Shown: positions 8,202-19,500, numbered from the stretch's first letter. The stretch is DNA of 58,215 nt from Oscillospiraceae bacterium (GCA_017429835.1 JAFROD010000016.1:1-58215), one strand, 5' to 3'. Notes: a model not told the origin generated them from the letters alone. Program-made: numbers and translations.

Positions 8202-8259
8202 TTTGCTCTCCCCCTCCGTCACGGTGGATGCCGTGACACCTCCCCCACAGGAGAAGGCA
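8202..8259 (-). repeat. GGGAG-hairpin intergenic repeat, copy C (inverted)
   Basis: On the minus strand: GGGGGAGGTG, hairpin GTCACGG ... CCGTGAC, then GGAGGGGGAG. Same design as copies A and B, opposite orientation. Confidence 0.6.
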
Positions 8260-8300
8260 ATGGCCTACTGCAGTCGACCTCTCAACGCAATACGGCACCC

Positions 8301-8355
8301 GTGCCATCCCTGCGACAGACAGATTGCCACGTCGCTTCGCTCCTCGCAATGACAC
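8301..8355 (-). repeat. Dispersed palindromic repeat, copy 2 (inverted)
   Basis: Minus strand reads GTGTCATTGC, GAGGAGCGAAGCGACGTG, GCAATCTGTC, then GCAGGGATGGCAC. It matches copy 1 at 5964-6018 over about 55 nt with paired substitutions in the outer stem. Confidence 0.8.
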
Positions 8356-8380
8356 GGTGGGAGATGCGTCAATTCGCAAA

Positions 8381-8411
8381 AGCAAGCTGGGAGCGAGGCT
8401 CCCAGCTTGCT
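8381..8411 (-). terminator. Intrinsic terminator of glnS
   Basis: Perfect 14-bp stem AGCAAGCTGGGAGC / GCTCCCAGCTTGCT with a 3-nt loop. On the minus strand it is followed by TTTTGCG. It lies 14 nt beyond the glnS stop. Confidence 0.8.
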
Positions 8412-8424
8412 GCAATTATTCAGC

Positions 8425-10146
8425 TTACGGTTTGAAGCTGTCCTTCAGCAGGACGCTGCGGTTGAAAACCGGATGATCTGCGGTGCAGTCCTTGTTGTCC
8501 ATGCAGAAGTAGCCGACGCGCATGAACTGATAGCACGGCGCGGTCTTCTTCACGCGGCGTTCGCCCTCGGCTTCATACGCTCTGATGTCGTCGAGCAGCG
8601 CCGCTTCGATCTTGCAGCCCTGCAGCACGGTCAGGGAGTTCGGGTTCATGCACGCGAGGAAGTCCTTGTCCGGACCGTCCGGCTGCGGATCGGAGAACAG
8701 GTTTTCGTACAGACGGACCTCCGCGTCCGCGGCGGTCGCGGCGTCAACCCAGTGGATCGTCGCGCCCTTGACCTTCCGACCGTCGGCGGGATTGCCGCCG
8801 CGGCTTTCGGGATCGTACTCGGCGTAGACCTCAACGACCTTACCGTTTTCGTCCTTTTTACAGCCCGTCGCGGTGACGAGGTAAGCGCCCTTCAGACGGA
8901 CTTCGTTGCCCGGATACATGCGCTTGTACTTGGGGATCGGCTCCTCAAGGAAGTCGTCCTCCTCGATCCAAAGCTCGCGGCTGAACGTGATCGTGTGCGT
9001 GCCCTGCTCGGGATGGACGGGGTTGTTCTCGACCTCGAAGGTCTCGGACTGTCCTTCCGGATAGTTCGTGATGATCAGCTTCACAGGACGCAGGACCGCC
9101 ATCGTGCGCTCCGCGTTCTCGTTCAGGTCTTCGCGCAGGCAGTGCTCCAGAAGCGCGTACTCCACTGTGCTGGCTGCCTTCGCCACGCCGATGCGCTCGC
9201 AGAAATCGCGGATGGCATGCGGCGTATAACCGCGGCGGCGCAGACCGCAGAGGGTCGGCATACGCGGGTCGTCCCAGCCGGAGACGCGGCCGGTCTCCAC
9301 CAGCAGGCGGAGCTTGCGCTTGGACATGACGGTGTGGTCGATGCCGAGGCGGGCAAATTCGATCTGGCGGGGCTTGTGGTAGGGGATAGAGACGTTCGTC
9401 ACGACCCAGTCATAGAGCGGGCGATGCGCCTCGAACTCCAAAGAGCAGAGCGAATGGGTGATCCCCTCCAGCGCGTCCTGAATCGGATGGGCAAAGTCGT
9501 ACATCGGATAGATGCACCACTTTGTGCCCTGCCGGTGGTGGTTGATGTTGCGGATGCGGTAGATGACCGGATCGCGCATGTTGAAGTTGCCGCTGGCGAG
9601 GTCGATCTTCGCGCGCAGCGTCCGCGAGCCTTCGGGGAATTCGCCGTTTTTCATCCGCTCGAACAGATCAAGGTTTTCCTCAATGGAGCGGTCGCGGTAG
9701 GGGGAGATCGCGGGCTTGCCGATATCGCCGCGGTATTCGCGGAACTGCTCGGGCGTGAGGTCACAGACATAGGCGAGCCCCTTTTTGATCAGTTCGACCG
9801 CGTATTCGTAGTCCTTTTCAAAATAGTCCGAGCCGTAGTAGAAGCGGTCGCCCCAGTCGAAGCCGAGCCAATGGATATCGTCCTGGATTGCTTCGACGTA
9901 TTCCGTGTCTTCCTTGGCGGGGTTCGTGTCGTCCATGCGCAGATTCGTGATGCCGCCGAATTTTTCCGCGGTGCCGAAATCAATGCACAGCGCCTTGCAA
10001 TGACCGATGTGCAGATAGCCGTTCGGCTCCGGCGGGAAGCGGGTATGCACCTGCAGACCTTCATACTGTCCGCCTGGTCCGATATCTTCCTCGACAAACG
10101 CCTCGATAAAGTTTTTTACTTCGGGAGCTTTGCGTTCTTCTTCCAT
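8425..10146 (-). CDS. glnS: Glutaminyl-tRNA synthetase
   Basis: Class Ic synthetase that charges tRNA-Gln directly. The 573-residue product has the HIGH signature in NGYLHIGHCKA (near residue 44) and VMSKRKLR in place of KMSKS (near 272). The C-terminal anticodon-binding beta-barrels are intact, so the length is normal. The ATG at 10146 is chosen because GAGAGG lies 9 nt upstream; the ATG three codons earlier abuts that site, and still longer frames cross the -10 box. It is divergent from pyrH. Many Firmicutes use the GatCAB route instead, so a GlnRS here is a lineage trait. Confidence 0.95.
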   Translation of the reverse strand: MEEERKAPEVKNFIEAFVEEDIGPGGQYEGLQVHTRFPPEPNGYLHIGHCKALCIDFGTAEKFGGITNLRMDDTNPAKEDTEYVEAIQDDIHWLGFDWGDRFYYGSDYFEKDYEYAVELIKKGLAYVCDLTPEQFREYRGDIGKPAISPYRDRSIEENLDLFERMKNGEFPEGSRTLRAKIDLASGNFNMRDPVIYRIRNINHHRQGTKWCIYPMYDFAHPIQDALEGITHSLCSLEFEAHRPLYDWVVTNVSIPYHKPRQIEFARLGIDHTVMSKRKLRLLVETGRVSGWDDPRMPTLCGLRRRGYTPHAIRDFCERIGVAKAASTVEYALLEHCLREDLNENAERTMAVLRPVKLIITNYPEGQSETFEVENNPVHPEQGTHTITFSRELWIEEDDFLEEPIPKYKRMYPGNEVRLKGAYLVTATGCKKDENGKVVEVYAEYDPESRGGNPADGRKVKGATIHWVDAATAADAEVRLYENLFSDPQPDGPDKDFLACMNPNSLTVLQGCKIEAALLDDIRAYEAEGERRVKKTAPCYQFMRVGYFCMDNKDCTADHPVFNRSVLLKDSFKP

Positions 10147-10177
10147 AATTCCCATCCTCTCGGAAAAGATTGCTGAT

Positions 10178-10206
10178 ATTATATAACAGATTTCCCAAAT
10201 CTGCAA
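10178..10206 (-). promoter_or_regulatory. glnS promoter
   Basis: On the minus strand: TTGCAG (10206-10201), 17-nt spacer, TATAAT (10183-10178), 32 nt before the start codon. Confidence 0.8.
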
Positions 10207-10276
10207 CGGTCGTTCCGTATATTTTGCCGAAATTTTCCTCACAGGCGGAAAACTTTTTTGGAAACGGAAATTTTGG

Positions 10277-10305
10277 TTGCCAATTTGCGCGAATTATTAT
10301 AGAAT
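10277..10305 (+). promoter_or_regulatory. pyrH operon promoter
   Basis: TTGCCA (10277-10282), 17-nt spacer, TAGAAT (10300-10305), 36 nt before pyrH. Confidence 0.8.
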
Positions 10306-10341
10306 AGGGGAAGACAAAACCATACAAAGGAGTGGTTTCCC

Positions 10342-11064
10342 ATGAGCGAGCCAAAATATCGCCGCGTTTTGCTGAAGATCAGCGGTGAAGCGCTGGCGGG
10401 CGATGCCCACAGAGGCCTTGATTTTGACGTGATCGGCAGCGTGTGCGACGTGATCAAGCGCTGCGTCGCGGAGGGCGTACAGATCGGCATTGTCGTCGGA
10501 GGCGGTAATTTCTGGCGCGGACTGAAGGACGGCGGCGACCGCATGGAGCGCACCCGCGCTGACCACATGGGAATGCTGGCGACGGTCATCAACTGCCTTG
10601 CGCTGGCGGACAGCCTGGAGCAGCGCGGCGTTCCGGTGCGCGTGCAGACGGCGATCGAGATGTCCCGCATCGCGGAGCCCTATATCCGCAGCAAGGCGAT
10701 CCGCCATCTGGAGAAGGGACGCGTCGTGATCTTCGGCTGCGGCACGGGCAATCCGTACTTCTCCACCGATACCGGCGCAGCGCTTCGCGCCGCGGAGATC
10801 GGCGCGGATGCCATCCTGCTGGCGAAGAACGTCGACGGCGTCTACTCCGACGATCCGGTCAAGAATCCGGACGCCGTCAAGTTTGACGAGATCACCTACG
10901 ACGAGGTGCTGGCAAGGCGCTTGATGGTCATGGACAGCACCGCGACGTCCCTTTCCATGGACAACCACATTCCCATCATTCTGTTTGCGCTCAAGGATCC
11001 GGAAAACATCCTGCGCGTCGTGATGGGCGAAAAAATCGGCACACTTGTGAAGGAGGAAAACTAA
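10342..11064 (+). CDS. pyrH: Uridylate kinase (UMP kinase)
   Basis: Phosphorylates UMP to UDP with ATP; bacterial amino-acid-kinase fold, hexameric, cytosolic. The 240 residues are full length. [10 protein letters not shown] near the N terminus is the phosphate-binding loop, VGGGNFWRG (near 54) and [15 protein letters not shown] (near 73) are UMP-site segments, and [19 protein letters not shown] (near 134) is also typical. RBS AAGGAG precedes the ATG. It heads the long housekeeping operon. The usual upstream rpsB-tsf pair is absent, replaced by a dedicated promoter. Confidence 0.97.
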   Translation: MSEPKYRRVLLKISGEALAGDAHRGLDFDVIGSVCDVIKRCVAEGVQIGIVVGGGNFWRGLKDGGDRMERTRADHMGMLATVINCLALADSLEQRGVPVRVQTAIEMSRIAEPYIRSKAIRHLEKGRVVIFGCGTGNPYFSTDTGAALRAAEIGADAILLAKNVDGVYSDDPVKNPDAVKFDEITYDEVLARRLMVMDSTATSLSMDNHIPIILFALKDPENILRVVMGEKIGTLVKEEN

Positions 11065-11065
11065 A

Positions 11066-11623
11066 ATGGCAGCAGTAGATTTTAAAGAATTCAACCGCAA
11101 AATGGACAAGACGCTCGAGATCCTGCAGGACGACTTCGGCGCCATCCGCGCAGGCAGAGCCAATGCCCGCGTTCTCGATCGTATCACGGTCGAATATTAC
11201 GGCGTCGATACGCCGATCGGACAGGTCGGCACGATCTCTTCTCCCGACCCCAGAACGCTGGTCATCCAGCCGTGGGACGGCAGCCTGCTCAAGCCGATCG
11301 AGAAGGCGATCCAGGTTTCCGATCTTGGCATCAACCCGCAGAACGACGGCAGAATCATCCGTCTGGTCTTCCCGCAGCTCACCGAGGAACGCCGCCGCGA
11401 GCTTGTCAAGCAGGTCAAGAAATACGGCGAGGACGCGAAGGTAGCCGTCCGCAACATCCGCCGCGACGCGATGGATCATATCAAGAAGCTCAAGAAGGAC
11501 TCCGAGATTACCGAGGACGATCAGAAGAACGCCGAGAAGGATCTGCAGGATCTGACCGACAAGTATATCAAGAAGGTCGACGAAGCCTGCGGCGTCAAGG
11601 AAAAGGAGCTCATGGAGCTGTAA
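11066..11623 (+). CDS. frr: Ribosome recycling factor
   Basis: Splits post-termination ribosomes together with EF-G. The 185-residue length is exact for the family. Typical segments: the RAGRANARVLDRITVEYYG region, LVIQPWD, and the C-terminal helix EDDQKNAEKDLQDLTDKYI. RBS AAGGAGG lies within the end of pyrH, whose stop codon is separated from this ATG by one base, so translation is probably coupled. Confidence 0.97.
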   Translation: MAAVDFKEFNRKMDKTLEILQDDFGAIRAGRANARVLDRITVEYYGVDTPIGQVGTISSPDPRTLVIQPWDGSLLKPIEKAIQVSDLGINPQNDGRIIRLVFPQLTEERRRELVKQVKKYGEDAKVAVRNIRRDAMDHIKKLKKDSEITEDDQKNAEKDLQDLTDKYIKKVDEACGVKEKELMEL

Positions 11624-11638
11624 AGACAGCGAAATACG

Positions 11639-11669
11639 GCAGGCAGCCACTTGGGCGGCTGCCTGCTTT
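11639..11669 (+). terminator. Hairpin between frr and uppS (partial terminator)
   Basis: GCAGGCAGCC (11639-11648) pairs with GGCTGCCTGC (11657-11666); only TTT follows. It may reduce, not stop, readthrough into uppS, since no separate promoter is visible before uppS. Confidence 0.55.
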
Positions 11670-11686
11670 GAATTATGGGAGGCTGT

Positions 11687-12424
11687 ATGAGCCTTTTTAA
11701 GAAGAAAACCCGCGTCGGCGACCGACCCGTGCCGACGCATATCGCGATCGTCATGGACGGCAACGGAAGATGGGCAAAGAAGCGCGGTCTGCCGCGTACC
11801 GCCGGTCATAAGGTCGGCGCGGAGGCGTTCCGCACGATCGCGAACTACGCCAAATCCATCGGCTTGAAGTATCTGTCTGTCTACACCTTCTCCACCGAGA
11901 ACTGGAAGCGTTCCGAGGAGGAGGTCAACGCGATCATGGAGCTGCTGGAGAAGTATCTGCGCGAGTTGATCCGCGACATGGACAAGAACCGCGTCCGCTT
12001 CTGCTTTTTCGGCGATCTGAGCCGCCTTTCCCCGCAGCTTCAGGAGGAGGCGCGTATCGCGGCGAAGGAGTCGGAAAAGTACGCCGGCGTGCAGGTGAAT
12101 TTCTGCCTGAACTACGGCGGCAGAGCCGAGATCATCCGCGCTGCAAAGCAGTTTGCGCAGGATTGCGCAGACGGGAAATGCAAGCCGGAGGAGCTGACCG
12201 AGGAACGTTTTTCCGACCTAATGTATTCCGCGGGCGTGCCCGATCCGGAGCTGGTCATCCGTCCGGGCGGCGAGCTTCGCACGTCAAACTTCCTGTTATG
12301 GCAGAGCGCCTACGCGGAATACTATTTTACCGACGTCCTCTGGCCGGACTTCGGGCCGAAGGAACTGGAAAAGGCGATCGCCGCCTATAACGGGCGCAAT
12401 CGCCGCTTTGGAGGTGCAAAGTAA
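11687..12424 (+). CDS. uppS: Isoprenyl transferase (undecaprenyl diphosphate synthase)
   Basis: Makes the C55 carrier lipid for peptidoglycan and wall polymers by adding isopentenyl units to farnesyl diphosphate. The 245-residue product has HIAIVMDGNGRWAKKRGL near residue 17 (catalytic Asp in DGNGRW), YTFSTENWKR near 67, and the C-terminal RPGGELRTSNFLLWQ and YTDVLWPDF-like FTDVLWPDF signatures. Start at 11687 has GGGAGG 4 nt upstream. cdsA overlaps its stop codon by one base. Confidence 0.96.
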   Translation: MSLFKKKTRVGDRPVPTHIAIVMDGNGRWAKKRGLPRTAGHKVGAEAFRTIANYAKSIGLKYLSVYTFSTENWKRSEEEVNAIMELLEKYLRELIRDMDKNRVRFCFFGDLSRLSPQLQEEARIAAKESEKYAGVQVNFCLNYGGRAEIIRAAKQFAQDCADGKCKPEELTEERFSDLMYSAGVPDPELVIRPGGELRTSNFLLWQSAYAEYYFTDVLWPDFGPKELEKAIAAYNGRNRRFGGAK

Positions 12425-13266
12425 TGCTGGTGAGGATCCTTGCCGCTGCGGTCGGACTTCCGCTGCTTCTGGCGGTCGTCCTGCTGCTGCCGCCGGTCGG
12501 CACGGCGATACTGTTCTCCCTCGCGTGCATGATCGGCGCGTACGAAATGCTCTGGCGCACGGGGCTTTTGAAGCACAAGCGGATCGTCGCCTGGACCGCC
12601 CTCATGGCGGCGGCGGTCGTGATGTGGTCGTGGCTGCGCGCCTGCGCGGTCGTCGAGGAGAAAACGCTCTGGCTCAGCGCGCTGATCGGCTTGTTCGTCT
12701 ATGCGTCCGTCCTTTGCTGTGAGCTGCTTGCGGGACATACGGAGCTTAAATTCACCGCTCTGTGCGTCGCCCTGTTCAGCGGGATCGTCTATCCCTTCCT
12801 GATCGGTTCTCTCGTGCGTCTGCGCGGAATGGAAAACGGCGAATATTATATTCTCGTCGCCTTTATCATTTCCATGGTCGCAGACTCCGGCGCGTACTTT
12901 GCGGGCCGCGCCTTCGGCAAGCACAAGCTCGCGCCCGTCGTCAGCCCGAAGAAGACCGTCGAGGGCGCGATCGGCGGCGTGATCGCCAACATGTTCGGCA
13001 TGGCGCTGTATACGTTTATCCTTTCGCGCTTTTTCGGCTTCACGCAGGTCAATTATTTCTACGCCGTGATCTACGGCTTCGTCGGCGCGTTCGGCTCGAT
13101 GCTCGGCGATCTGACCCTGTCGGTCGTCAAGCGGCAGGTCGGTATCAAGGACTACGGCAATCTGATCCCCGGACACGGCGGCATTTTGGACCGCTTCGAC
13201 AGCACGATGATCTGTGCGCCGATCGCGGAGATCCTGATTCTGCTGATCCCCTTTGCGGTGAAGTGA
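12424..13266 (+). CDS. cdsA: Phosphatidate cytidylyltransferase
   Basis: Integral membrane enzyme forming CDP-diacylglycerol from phosphatidate and CTP, the branch point of phospholipid synthesis. The 280-residue product has about seven or eight hydrophobic segments and the CdsA signature near the C terminus: SVVKRQVGIKDYGNLIPGHG followed by GILDRFDS. RBS GGAGG is within the end of uppS and start and stop codons overlap (TAATG). Confidence 0.95.
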   Translation: MLVRILAAAVGLPLLLAVVLLLPPVGTAILFSLACMIGAYEMLWRTGLLKHKRIVAWTALMAAAVVMWSWLRACAVVEEKTLWLSALIGLFVYASVLCCELLAGHTELKFTALCVALFSGIVYPFLIGSLVRLRGMENGEYYILVAFIISMVADSGAYFAGRAFGKHKLAPVVSPKKTVEGAIGGVIANMFGMALYTFILSRFFGFTQVNYFYAVIYGFVGAFGSMLGDLTLSVVKRQVGIKDYGNLIPGHGGILDRFDSTMICAPIAEILILLIPFAVK

Positions 13267-13267
13267 T

Positions 13268-14416
13268 ATGACGAAACGCTTATCTATCCTCGGCTCTACC
13301 GGCTCGATCGGCAGGCAGACGCTCGAGGTCGTGGAAACCATGAATGACGTGCGCGTCGCCGCTCTCACGGCGGGCGCGAATACCGAGCTGATGGCGCGGC
13401 AGTGCCGGCAGTTTCACCCCGAGCTTGCAGTGATGGCGACGGAGGAAGCGGCGGTCGATCTGCGGCAGCGCCTTGCGGGGGAGAAGATTCGCATTCTCTC
13501 CGGCATGGACGGGCTGATCGCAGCGGCGGAGCTGGACGGCGCGGATACCGTCGTGACGGCGGTGGTCGGCATGGTCGGACTGCGCCCGACGCTGGCGGCG
13601 ATCCGAAAGAGAAAGCGCATCGCCCTTGCCAACAAGGAAACGCTGGTCTGCGCCGGCGAGCTCGTCATGGCGGCGGCGCGGGAATCCGGCGCGGAGATCG
13701 TCCCCGTCGATTCGGAGCATTCCGCGATCTTCCAGTGCCTGATGGGCAGTCGGGACAAAAGCGAGATCCGCCGGCTGATCCTGACCTGCTCGGGCGGCCC
13801 GTTCTTCGGGAAAACGCCCGAGGAGCTGCGGAACGTCACGAAATCGGACGCCTTGAAGCATCCGAACTGGAAGATGGGGAATAAAATCACCATCGACTGC
13901 GCTACACTGATGAATAAGGGACTGGAGGTCATCGAGGCGATGCGCCTGTACGATCTGCCGCTTTCCAAGGTGGACGTCGTGATCCACCGGCAGAGCATCG
14001 TCCATTCCCTCGTCGAATTCCGCGACGGCGCGGTAATGGCGCAGCTCGGCGTGCCGGATATGCGCATTCCGATCCGGCTTGCGCTGACCTATCCGTACCG
14101 CGCGGAGAATCCCGCGCCGCCGCTCGATCTGCTGCACTGCGGCGAATTGACCTTTGCGGAGCCGGACGAGGAAGCCTTCCCGTGCCTGAAGCTGGCGAAG
14201 GAAGCCGCCGCGCGGGCGGGAAACGCCTGTGCCGTGATGAACGGCGCAAACGAGGCGGCGGTCGCGAAATTCCTGCATGATGAGATCGGTTTTTACGACA
14301 TTCCGCGCCTCGTGCGGCACGCGATGGATACCGTTCCCTATACCGAACACCCCGATCTTGCAGAGATCCTGCAAGCGGATCACGCTGCACGGGAGGCAGT
14401 TAATCATCTGATTTGA
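13268..14416 (+). CDS. dxr: 1-deoxy-D-xylulose 5-phosphate reductoisomerase
   Basis: Second step of the MEP isoprenoid pathway: NADPH-dependent conversion of DXP to MEP. The 382-residue product shows ILGSTGSIGRQTLEVV (NADPH loop, residues 6-21), LANKETLVCAGELV near 118, PVDSEHSAIFQC near 145 (metal ligands) and MGNKITIDCATLMNKGLEVI near 203. It starts one base after the cdsA stop. ispG is two genes downstream, so two MEP enzymes share this operon. Confidence 0.97.
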   Translation: MTKRLSILGSTGSIGRQTLEVVETMNDVRVAALTAGANTELMARQCRQFHPELAVMATEEAAVDLRQRLAGEKIRILSGMDGLIAAAELDGADTVVTAVVGMVGLRPTLAAIRKRKRIALANKETLVCAGELVMAAARESGAEIVPVDSEHSAIFQCLMGSRDKSEIRRLILTCSGGPFFGKTPEELRNVTKSDALKHPNWKMGNKITIDCATLMNKGLEVIEAMRLYDLPLSKVDVVIHRQSIVHSLVEFRDGAVMAQLGVPDMRIPIRLALTYPYRAENPAPPLDLLHCGELTFAEPDEEAFPCLKLAKEAAARAGNACAVMNGANEAAVAKFLHDEIGFYDIPRLVRHAMDTVPYTEHPDLAEILQADHAAREAVNHLI

Positions 14417-14426
14417 GGTGCAGAAA

Positions 14427-15491
14427 TTGATCGTTTTCTATATTATTCTTGCTATCCTACTCTTCGGCGTGCTGATCCTTGTCCATGAATTCGGACACTT
14501 CTTCACGGCGAAGCTGTCCGGCGTGCAGGTCAACGAATTCTCTTTGTTCATGGGCCCCGCACTCTGGAAAAAGCAGAAGGGGGAGACGCTCTACGCCCTG
14601 CGTTGTATCCCCGTCGGGGGCTACTGCGCCATGGAAGGCGAGGACGGCGACAGCGAGAATCCCCGCGCCTTTACGAATGCGAAGGTGTGGAAGCGGCTGA
14701 TCATCCTCGCGGCAGGCTCCGCGATGAATTTTCTGACGGGGCTGCTGATCGTCGCGCTGCTGGTCACGTTCGCGTGGCAAGCCATTCCCGGAAAGACCGT
14801 GCAGATGATTGCGCCGGGGCGTCCCTTTGACAATGCGCAGGGGCTGCAGGTCGGCGACGAGTTCGTTTCGATCAACGGCGAGCGCGTGTATACCCAGATG
14901 GATATCACCATGCTGCTTGACCGCGATCCGGACGGATTGCATGATATCACCGTGATCCGAAACGGTGAAACGCTCGAGCTGACCAACGTGCCGATGCAGC
15001 GCGACTATATCGACAAGGACGGCAGCAGAATCTACGGGTTTATCCCCGACAGGCAGGAGCGAAGTCTCGGGAGCATTCTTTCTTATACGTGGAACCAGAG
15101 CGTCGATTTCGTCCGGATGGTGCGGCTGGGGCTCTCCGATCTCTTTACCGGCAGAGCCGGGATCAAGGATATGTCCGGGCCGGCTGGTATCATTTCCACC
15201 GTGGTCGAGCAGGGCGTGCAGTCCGAGAGCGTCAGTATCGGCGTCGAAAACGTGTTCTATTTGTTCGCGTTCATTGCGATCAACCTTGCGGTGATGAACA
15301 TGCTGCCGATCCCTGCACTGGACGGCGGACGCATCGCGTGCCTGCTCGTGACGGCGGCGATCGAAAAGATCACCCGCCGCAAGATCAATCCCAAATACGA
15401 AGGCTACCTGCACGCGGGCTTCATGGTACTGCTGCTCGCGTTTATGGCGTTTATCACGTTCAAGGACGTGTTCCAGATGCTCGGAGGATAA
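14427..15491 (+). CDS. rseP: RseP-type site-2 zinc metalloprotease
   Basis: Intramembrane protease (family M50) that in relatives cuts anti-sigma factors and signal-peptide remnants. The HEFGH zinc motif is near residue 19 in the first membrane helix, a PDZ domain covers about 110-190 (AQGLQVGDEFVSINGERVY), and MNMLPIPALDGGR (near 289) supplies the third ligand. Three or four membrane helices in total. I chose the TTG at 14427, with GAGGTG 6 nt upstream; a GTG at 14418 is possible but has no ribosome binding site. It lies in the operon between dxr and ispG. Confidence 0.93.
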   Translation: MIVFYIILAILLFGVLILVHEFGHFFTAKLSGVQVNEFSLFMGPALWKKQKGETLYALRCIPVGGYCAMEGEDGDSENPRAFTNAKVWKRLIILAAGSAMNFLTGLLIVALLVTFAWQAIPGKTVQMIAPGRPFDNAQGLQVGDEFVSINGERVYTQMDITMLLDRDPDGLHDITVIRNGETLELTNVPMQRDYIDKDGSRIYGFIPDRQERSLGSILSYTWNQSVDFVRMVRLGLSDLFTGRAGIKDMSGPAGIISTVVEQGVQSESVSIGVENVFYLFAFIAINLAVMNMLPIPALDGGRIACLLVTAAIEKITRRKINPKYEGYLHAGFMVLLLAFMAFITFKDVFQMLGG

Positions 15492-15492
15492 C

Positions 15493-16530
<1,038 letters not shown>

Positions 16531-16539
16531 GAGAAAACG

Positions 16540-19500
16540 ATGGCAAGTGCATTCCCGTTTCTGGAAATGTTTTACGAATATCAACCGGACGAACCGCTGC
16601 GTGCTGTCTTGGAGCAGGCGGCGGTTTGCCATGCCGAGATCGACCGGGAGTCGAAAACGGTCGATCTGCGGCTTTCCATGCAGCGTTACTGCCCGGAGCA
16701 GACGCTCGAGGCAGTCGGCAAAGCCCTGTGCGAACTGTACGGCTTCCACAGCGCACGTATCCTGCCGCAGTTTTCGGAGGAGATGCTCTGCGTATGCGAG
16801 CCGTCGGATCTGAACCGCATTCTGATCAATGCCTATTCTCCCGCCGCCGCCTCATTGGCAGGCTGCGAGTGGGTGCTTGGCGAGGAGGAGAGTCGGCTGC
16901 ATCTGCGCGCCAACGGCAAAGAGGGCATCGAGCCGTATCTTCCGCTGGTAGAGCGCTTCCTTGCCGACCGCTTCGGCGTGACGACAAAGATCACGGTCGT
17001 CTGCGGCAGCGAGGTTGAGGGCGACGGGCTTTTCGCACAGACCGAACTGATGCGCCGTCAGGCGATGCAGAATATCCCGCAGCCGAATTTCGGCACGACG
17101 GAGAAGAAAAAAGAGGACGGCGGCGCGATCTACGGCAAGCCGATCAAGGGCAAGACCTGCCCGATCAGCGAGATTTCTCTGGAACGCCAAAGTGAGCGCG
17201 TAATCATCGAGGGCAGAGTTTTCGCCGTGGAGCACCGCGACGTCAACAAGGGCGCGGCAACGGTCGTCGCCTTCGACATGACCGACTTTACCGGCTCCGT
17301 GCGCGTCAGCGACTATTTCAAGGGCGATACCGGCAAGCCGATCACGGACGCGATCAAAAAGCCGGGGCTCTGGGTGCGCGTACAGGGCAAGATCGACTTT
17401 GACAATTACGCGAAAGAGGTCGTCATCCGACCCGTTGCGATCATGAAGATCGACGCGCCGAAACGCGAGGATACCGCCGAGCACAAGCGCGTGGAGCTGC
17501 ACCTGCATACGACGATGTCCCTGATGGACGCGCTGACCAAGACCGAGGAGGCCGTCGCGACCGCGGCGCGCTGGGGACATAGGGCGATCGCCATCACCGA
17601 CCACGGCGTGGTCTCCGCTTTCCCGACCGCGCTGCACGCGCTGACGCCGAAGGGGAAGGCGCCGCTGGATATCAAGATTCTCTACGGCTGCGAGGGCTAT
17701 TACGTCAACGACGTGGACGACCGCATCGCCGTCCACGGCGGGAAAAACATGCCTCTTTTGGGCGAATTCGTCGCCTTTGATCTGGAAACGACCGGGCTTT
17801 CGTCCGTGCACGACGCGATCACGGAGATCGGCGCGGTCCTGATCCGCGACGGCGAAACGGTGGAGACCTTCTGCACTTTCGTCGACCCGAAGCGAAAGCT
17901 CGACCCGAAGACGATCGAGCTGACGGGCATTACCGACGAAATGCTGCGCGGCGCGCCGGAGATTGCCGACGCGCTGCCGGACTTTTTGAAATTCTGCGGC
18001 GACCGCCCGCTCGTTGCGCACAACGCGGACTTTGACGTCGGCTTTCTGAAAGCTGCCTGCGAGCGGCTGCATATTGCGTTCGCGCCGACCTATATCGACA
18101 CGCTGATCCTTGCGCAGAATCTGCTGCCGCACCTTTCCAAGCATAAGCTCAATATCGTCGCGGACGCGCTGAGTCTGCCGGAATTCAACCACCACCGCGC
18201 GTCGGACGACGCGCTGACCTGCGGACTGATCTATCTCCGTCTGGCGAAGGCAATGGCGGAAAACGGCGTGCAGGACATTCAGAGCGTCAACGCGGAAATG
18301 GAAAAACTGCGCGCCGGCAGCCGCATCGCCGACCGCCGCACCCGCCATATCATCGTGTTTGCGAAGAATCAGCTGGGTCTGCGCAATCTCTATCACATCG
18401 TCTCCGACGCGCACTTGAAATTCTTCCGGCGCAATCCGCGCATGCCGAAATCGGAACTTCTGCGCTACCGCGAGGGTCTGATCATCGGCTCGGCCTGCGA
18501 AGCGGGCGAGCTGTTCCAGGCTGTCGTCGCGCATAAGAGCATGGACGAGCTCAAGCGCATCGCGTCGTTCTACGATTTCCTCGAGATCCAGCCGCTCAGC
18601 AACAACAAGTTCATGCTGGAGGACGGCACGGCGGAGAGCGAGGAGGAGCTGCGCGAGTTCAACCGCACGATTGTGCGACTCGGCGAGGAATTGGGCAAGC
18701 CGGTCTGCGCGACGGGCGACGTGCATTTCCTCGAGCCGGAGGATGAAATCTACCGCCGCATCCTGTTGGCGAGCAAGGACTATAAGGACTGCGACCGCCC
18801 GAATCCGCTCTATTTCCGCACGACCGACGAAATGCTGGAGGAATTCTCCTACCTCGGCGCGGAAAAGGCATTCGAGGTGGTCGTGACCAACCCGAATTTG
18901 ATCGCAGACATGTGCGATACCATTCGTCCGGTGCCGCACAATCTGTTCGCGCCGAAGATCGAAAACTCGGTGGAGGACCTGAAATCGCTGGTCTACGGCA
19001 AGCTGCGCCGCCTTTACGGCGAGCGTCCGCCGGAGATCATCACCAAGCGCGTGGAAACGGAGCTCAACGACATCATCACCTGCCACTACGACGTGATCTA
19101 TATGTCGGCGCAGAAGTTGGTGCAGAATTCGTTGGATAACGGCTATCTGGTCGGCTCCCGAGGCTCCGTCGGCTCGTCGCTGGTCGCGTTTTTGAGCGGC
19201 ATCACGGAGGTCAACTCCCTGCCGCCGCATTATCGCTGCCCGAAGTGCAAATACTGTACCTTTGACGTGCCGGACGGGATCAACTGCGGCGCGGATCTGC
19301 CCGACGAGGTCTGTCCGGAATGCGGAACGAAGCTCGACAAGGACGGCTTTAATATCCCGTTCGAGACCTTCCTCGGCTTCGGCGGCGACAAGGTGCCGGA
19401 TATCGACCTCAATTTCTCGGGCGAATACCAGTCCCGCGCGCACCAGTACTGCGTCAGTATGTTCGGCGCGAGCCACGTCTTCCGCGCCGGCACGATCGGC

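Noticed and set aside
8071..8355. CRISPR-like cluster of short repeats
   Set aside because: Only a few repeats, in mixed orientation, with irregular spacing and no cas genes; they are palindromic intergenic elements.
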